From: G963422275 sp963422275
GTDB taxonomy: Bacteria > Pseudomonadota > Alphaproteobacteria > Rhodobacterales > Rhodobacteraceae
DNA length: 64,000 bases
NCBI GenBank assembly: GCA_963422275.1
Contig: OY729418.1
Location: forward strand, 4,030,001-4,094,000
Direction of reading: 5' to 3'
A program made the position numbers and the translations under genes. Under the pieces are notes generated by a model. The model saw only the letters and a list, made by a program, of their open reading frames with translations, was not told where the DNA came from and ran no database searches. Numbering within the stretch: position 1 is the stretch's first letter; every line of letters starts with the position of its first letter. Of the stretch, positions 60,316 through 64,000 are shown one piece after another.

Positions 60316-63300
60316 TTAACTGCATCCACTAGTTGATCCGCAGGTCGCGCAATGCATGCAGGTTCCACTTCGGACCAGCGTGTAGTTTCCGCACCCTCTG
60401 CACGGATCACCCTCATAACCCTTGTGCCGCGCCAATATTCCTTGCCCACCCCTTGGTAACGCAGCGGAATGGAATCGGCCTTCGGGCATATCGATTGTCC
60501 CAGTCGGCTTTATTTCGTCGCTTGCCACTACGGCCATTTCAGATTCTTCAAAAAAATCCCTGCTGTCGGAACCATCGCGTTCAGGGGTCGAGTCGCCAAT
60601 TGATATCCGGTTTCGCACATACCCAGGAGATGTCATGGACTTGAGCTGTTTTACGAAGCGTTCTCCTGATCCATTGGTGTGTTCAGAACTAGCCATGCTC
60701 CCGTAGTCTCCGTTGCCCAAACTGTCAAAACGATCTCCTTCAGGTTTAACATGGGCAAGATCTGTCCGGTCAAGATAACTGACTGCCAGTTCTCGAAAAA
60801 TGTAGTCAAGAATAGATGTGGCATTCTTGATCGAATCATTTCCTCGGACCAGCCCCGACGGCTCAAAGCGAGTGAACGTAAATGAGTCGACAAACACCTC
60901 CAGCGGCACACCGTACTGCAGGCCAAGGGAAATCGCGATGGCAAAGTTGTTCATCATCGCACGGAATCCGGCCCCTTCCTTGTGCATATCAATGAAGATT
61001 TCGCCAAGTGTGCCATCATCGTATTCACCCGTCCGCAGGTAAACTTTATGGCCACCTATGTCCGCCTTTTGCGTATAGCCTTTGCGACGATTCGGAAGCT
61101 TCAACCTTCCTCCGGGTCTGGAGACTCTTTCGGCCAGCTGTTCGGCAATTGCGACTACTTTTTCAGCAGTCGAGCACACGCCATCTTCGGCTGCAAGATC
61201 ATCAATCTCCGCGAACGACGCCACTAGCGGCTGGCTGAGCTTGGACCCATCTCGGTACAAAGCGACCGCCTTTAGCCCAAGCCTCCAAGAATCCTCATAC
61301 GCTGCTTTGCAATCATCGATCGTGGCTGACGCAGCCATGTTTACGGTTTTCGATATTGCACCGGAAATGAAACTTTGTGCGGCGGCTACCATCTTGATGT
61401 GACTCGCCACACTTAGAAACCGTTTTCCCTTCTTTCCGCATCGATTGGCGCAATCGAACACCGGCAGGTCGCACTCCCGCAGATGAGGTGCCCCCTCAAG
61501 TGTCATTGCTCCACAAACGTATTCGTTGGCAGCCGAGATTTCAGCCAGTGTGAAACCCAAGTGCGTCAACAGATCAAAACTTCGATCCGCAAGCTCTTCG
61601 CGGCTGATCCCAAGTACCTCCTCACAGAAAGACCCTAACGTGCCGACATTAAACAAGAACCGAATATCAAAAGCTGACCGAGCCCCGGCTTCTATTTTCT
61701 TGATTTCCGTTTCTGTAAAACCGCATTTCTCAAGAGATTCCTGGTTGACAAAGGGAGCATCCTTAAATGAGGCCCGGCCCACTGCATAGCTCACGATTTC
61801 CTTAATTTGCCCACTCGAATAACCTAGTTCTTGCAAAGCCCTAGGAACTGACTGATTAATGATTTTGAAATAGCCTCCACCGGCAAGCTTCTTGAATTTC
61901 ACCAGTGCGAAGTCGGGCTCGATGCCCATGGTGTCACAGTTCATGACAAGCCCAATGGTCCCGGTCGGCGCAATAACTGTCGTTTGGGCATTCCTGAATC
62001 CGTACTTGCTGCCGAGGTTCAGCGCATCATCCCAAGCCCGTCTCGCTAACTTCGGAAGATCCTTGTCCGGACAGGACTTCGCATCCAGTCCAACGGGTGG
62101 GATCGACAGATCCTCGTATGCCCCTCCTCCGTGAGCGGCATGCCGATGGTTCCGTACGACCCGAAGGATATGCTTAGCGTTCTTCGCATATCCAGGAAAT
62201 GGGCCTAGCTCCTTCGCCATTTCGGCCGACGTAGCGAAAGATGTGCCGCACATCAGAGCAGTAAGGGATGCACAGACTGAACGACCCTCATCGCTGTCGT
62301 ACCCCAATCCCATGCTCATCAAGAGACCGCCAATGTTTGCGTATCCTAAACCCAGTGTACGGAACCTGTACGACAGTTCCGCGATTTTTCGTGACGGAAA
62401 CTGCGCCATCAGCACCGAAATCTCCAGTGTAATTGTCAGCAGTCGCGTTGTGTGAATGTACGCACTCGTGTTAAATTTCCCGCTCTCCAAAAAACGAAGC
62501 AGGTTGATCGACGCGAGATTGCAAGCTGTGTCGTCCAAGAACATATACTCTGAGCATGGATTCGATGCCCTGATCCGGCCATCCTCGGGACATGTATGCC
62601 ATGCATTTATTGTGTCGTCGTACTGGACGCCCGGGTCGGCACAGGCCCAAGCCGCATATCCAATCTCCTCCCATAGATCCCGGGCCCTAATCCTCTTGGC
62701 GACTTTGCCGTCGGTTCTTCGATGCAGAGCCCATTCGGAATCCTCCGCCACAGCCTTCAAAAACCGGTCAGACACGCGAACTGAGTTGTTTGAGTTCTGG
62801 CCAGATACACTTGCATACGCTTCCGATTCCCAGTCGGTGTCGTAGGTAGCGAATTCTATGCTTGTGTAACCTTGGCGAGCGTACTGGAGTACTTTGTTGA
62901 TGTAGGTTTCTGGAACCATGGATTCGCGCGCACGGCGGATTGCAAGTTTTAGGTTTGAATTCTTCCTCGGGTTGCAGGCAGTCTCCCGATTGCCGTCCCA
63001 ACGGTTGATCTCGTTGAACATGTCGGTCATCAATTTCTCGATAATCCTCGACCCCGCAACGAGGGATGCAACTTTTTGCTCCTCGCGAACTTTCCAAGAA
63101 ATGAATTCCTCGATGTCTGGATGATCCATGTCGCAGATCACCATTTTTGCAGCTCGTCGAGTGGTTCCACCCGACTTAATTGCTCCGGCCGCACGATCGC
63201 CGATACGCAGGAAGCTCATCATTCCACTCGACCTGCCTCCGCTAGCCAGCGGTTCGTTCGCTCCCCGAATATTCGAAAAATTTGTCCCGGTGCCGGACCC

Positions 63301-63981
63301 GAATTTGAAAAGCCTAGCCTCACGAGACCAAAGATCCATAATGCCGCCATCCTTGACCAAATCGTCGTTCACAGACTGGATGAAGCAGGCATGAGGTTGC
63401 GAGCGTTCGTAAGCACTGTCGGATTTCCTTGTTTTACCGGTCTCAAAATCCACACAGTAGTGGCCTTGACTGGAACCGTTTATGCCATATGCCCAGTGCA
63501 ATCCGGTATTGAACCATTGCGGTGAATTCGGTGCTGCTCGTTGCGTGGCGAGAATAAATCGCATTTCGTCAAAAAATGCGCGGGCATCATCTTCGGAGGG
63601 AAAATATCGGCCCTTCCAGCCCCAGTAGGCCCAAGCGCCCGCCAAACGATCAAACACCTGCCTCGCGGAAGTTTCGTTTCCGTAGCGCTCCCTTGCAGGC
63701 AACCTTTCGAGAGCGTTTTCGTCAGGCTCCGATCGCCAAAGACATTTTGGGATACCCTCCTCGGCAACTAGCCTTAACTCACGGGCAACGCCTGCCTTGC
63801 GAAGGTATTTTTGCGCGAAAACATCCACAGCGACTTGGTTCCAAGACTTTGGAACCTCCAAATTTTCCAGTCGAAACACAATGACCCCATCCGTGTTCCG
63901 GATCTCGGAGGAAGTTTCGGTGAACTCGATTCCTTCGTAAGGATCTTTGCCTTCCTGCGTGAATATGCGCTCAATCTTCAC
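60316..63981 (-). CDS. nrdJ: Adenosylcobalamin-dependent ribonucleotide reductase (class II)
   Basis: This oxygen-independent reductase makes deoxyribonucleotides using vitamin B12 as radical generator. With 1221 residues it is the long alphaproteobacterial form. The active-site regions 'RAAPNSPQWFNTGLHWAYG', 'LFKFGSGTGTNFSNIRG', 'RASNPCSEYMFLDDTACNLASINLL' (NxCxE) and 'APTGTIGLVMNCDTMGIEP' are present. The C-terminus carries redox cysteines (GDPCRGCGNYTLVRSGTC, 'CATCGSTSGCS'). The start is GTG at 63981 with a GGAGGGAAG site; ATG upstream is out of frame. No class I nrdAB is in the window, so B12 supply may be essential. Confidence 0.96.
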   Translation of the reverse strand: MKIERIFTQEGKDPYEGIEFTETSSEIRNTDGVIVFRLENLEVPKSWNQVAVDVFAQKYLRKAGVARELRLVAEEGIPKCLWRSEPDENALERLPARERYGNETSARQVFDRLAGAWAYWGWKGRYFPSEDDARAFFDEMRFILATQRAAPNSPQWFNTGLHWAYGINGSSQGHYCVDFETGKTRKSDSAYERSQPHACFIQSVNDDLVKDGGIMDLWSREARLFKFGSGTGTNFSNIRGANEPLASGGRSSGMMSFLRIGDRAAGAIKSGGTTRRAAKMVICDMDHPDIEEFISWKVREEQKVASLVAGSRIIEKLMTDMFNEINRWDGNRETACNPRKNSNLKLAIRRARESMVPETYINKVLQYARQGYTSIEFATYDTDWESEAYASVSGQNSNNSVRVSDRFLKAVAEDSEWALHRRTDGKVAKRIRARDLWEEIGYAAWACADPGVQYDDTINAWHTCPEDGRIRASNPCSEYMFLDDTACNLASINLLRFLESGKFNTSAYIHTTRLLTITLEISVLMAQFPSRKIAELSYRFRTLGLGYANIGGLLMSMGLGYDSDEGRSVCASLTALMCGTSFATSAEMAKELGPFPGYAKNAKHILRVVRNHRHAAHGGGAYEDLSIPPVGLDAKSCPDKDLPKLARRAWDDALNLGSKYGFRNAQTTVIAPTGTIGLVMNCDTMGIEPDFALVKFKKLAGGGYFKIINQSVPRALQELGYSSGQIKEIVSYAVGRASFKDAPFVNQESLEKCGFTETEIKKIEAGARSAFDIRFLFNVGTLGSFCEEVLGISREELADRSFDLLTHLGFTLAEISAANEYVCGAMTLEGAPHLRECDLPVFDCANRCGKKGKRFLSVASHIKMVAAAQSFISGAISKTVNMAASATIDDCKAAYEDSWRLGLKAVALYRDGSKLSQPLVASFAEIDDLAAEDGVCSTAEKVVAIAEQLAERVSRPGGRLKLPNRRKGYTQKADIGGHKVYLRTGEYDDGTLGEIFIDMHKEGAGFRAMMNNFAIAISLGLQYGVPLEVFVDSFTFTRFEPSGLVRGNDSIKNATSILDYIFRELAVSYLDRTDLAHVKPEGDRFDSLGNGDYGSMASSEHTNGSGERFVKQLKSMTSPGYVRNRISIGDSTPERDGSDSRDFFEESEMAVVASDEIKPTGTIDMPEGRFHSAALPRGGQGILARHKGYEGDPCRGCGNYTLVRSGTCMHCATCGSTSGCS

Positions 63982-64000
63982 CCCCTTCCCTCCTCTCCAT

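Noticed and set aside
1..64000. CRISPR arrays, prophage or toxin-antitoxin modules
   Set aside because: No spaced direct repeats, phage structural genes or paired small toxin-antitoxin frames were recognised; the repeats present are IS ends and copies.

Overview
The window reads as an alphaproteobacterial chromosome segment. Supporting signs are the fused ispDF gene, the ntrY-ntrX-trkA-trkH-hfq cluster, a metal-site-aspartate (non-cysteine) HemB, phoU-phoB downstream of pstB, a trimethylamine-methyltransferase-family (MttB-like) protein, a long B12-dependent ribonucleotide reductase, and a DUF2852 protein. The order is most like Rhodobacterales or Rhizobiales, but I cannot place it more finely. 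I see no rRNA, tRNA, CRISPR array or prophage.

The striking property is the mosaic structure. Housekeeping islands with moderate GC alternate with GC-richer scrap heaps built almost entirely from broken insertion sequences. Five element types recur: (a) an IS982-type element of 1008 bp with 6-bp target duplications (one intact copy, plus a tandem of two defective copies); (b) an IS5-family, IS427-like element of about 846 bp with GATAGTGTCGTCATGA ends at CTAG targets (three copies, each with different indels); (c) a larger IS5-type element of 1229 bp with gggaacctctga ends, here called type 2 (one near-complete copy and many fragments); (d) a third IS5-family element (ISL2-like, 'VAIVDATVVK' transposase), present only as fragments; (e) IS1595-type elements, one with 8-bp target duplications nested inside a type-2 copy. 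This load, with the pseudogenes, suggests a population undergoing genome degradation, possibly host-associated; that is inference.

Layout: 1-2492 Pho regulon (phoR end, pstB, phoU, phoB); 2777-4684 IS982 tandem; 4935-5399 aroQ; 6316-8264 tsf and rpsB (minus); 8518-11114 pseudouridine catabolism (psuK-psuG) and a DUF502 membrane protein; 12381-14195 peptide-type solute-binding protein; 14738-15514 3-hydroxybutyrate dehydrogenase; 17085-20582 mfd; 20982-21977 hemB; 24154-28174 SYLF protein, beta-hydroxyacid dehydrogenase, penicillin-acylase-family hydrolase; 30259-38505 hfq, trkH, trkA, ntrX, ntrY and a decayed ntrC (minus); 40278-42018 ispDF, pgpA and a broken cinA; 45352-46536 ammonium transporter; 46653-48200 MttB-like; 48494-50062 guaA; 50181-54279 EamA transporter, P-loop ATPase, metA, TetR regulator; 55066-55437 DUF2852; 57821-60145 ilvI-ilvH; 60316-63981 nrdJ.

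Functionally, the nitrogen network looks partly dismantled. The segment expected to hold dusB, ntrB and the 5' half of ntrC is replaced by IS debris. NtrX has substitutions in both Walker motifs, and amtB is preceded by an IS instead of the usual glnK. Several conserved neighbours are also missing exactly where IS scrap begins (after aroQ, tsf, hfq and pgpA). I did not find an obviously new multi-gene defence or metabolic system. The best open leads are the orphan P-loop ATPase next to metA with its overlapping small ORF, a terminator-bounded candidate small RNA at 14309-14371, two AT-rich islands, and the degraded NtrYX circuit.
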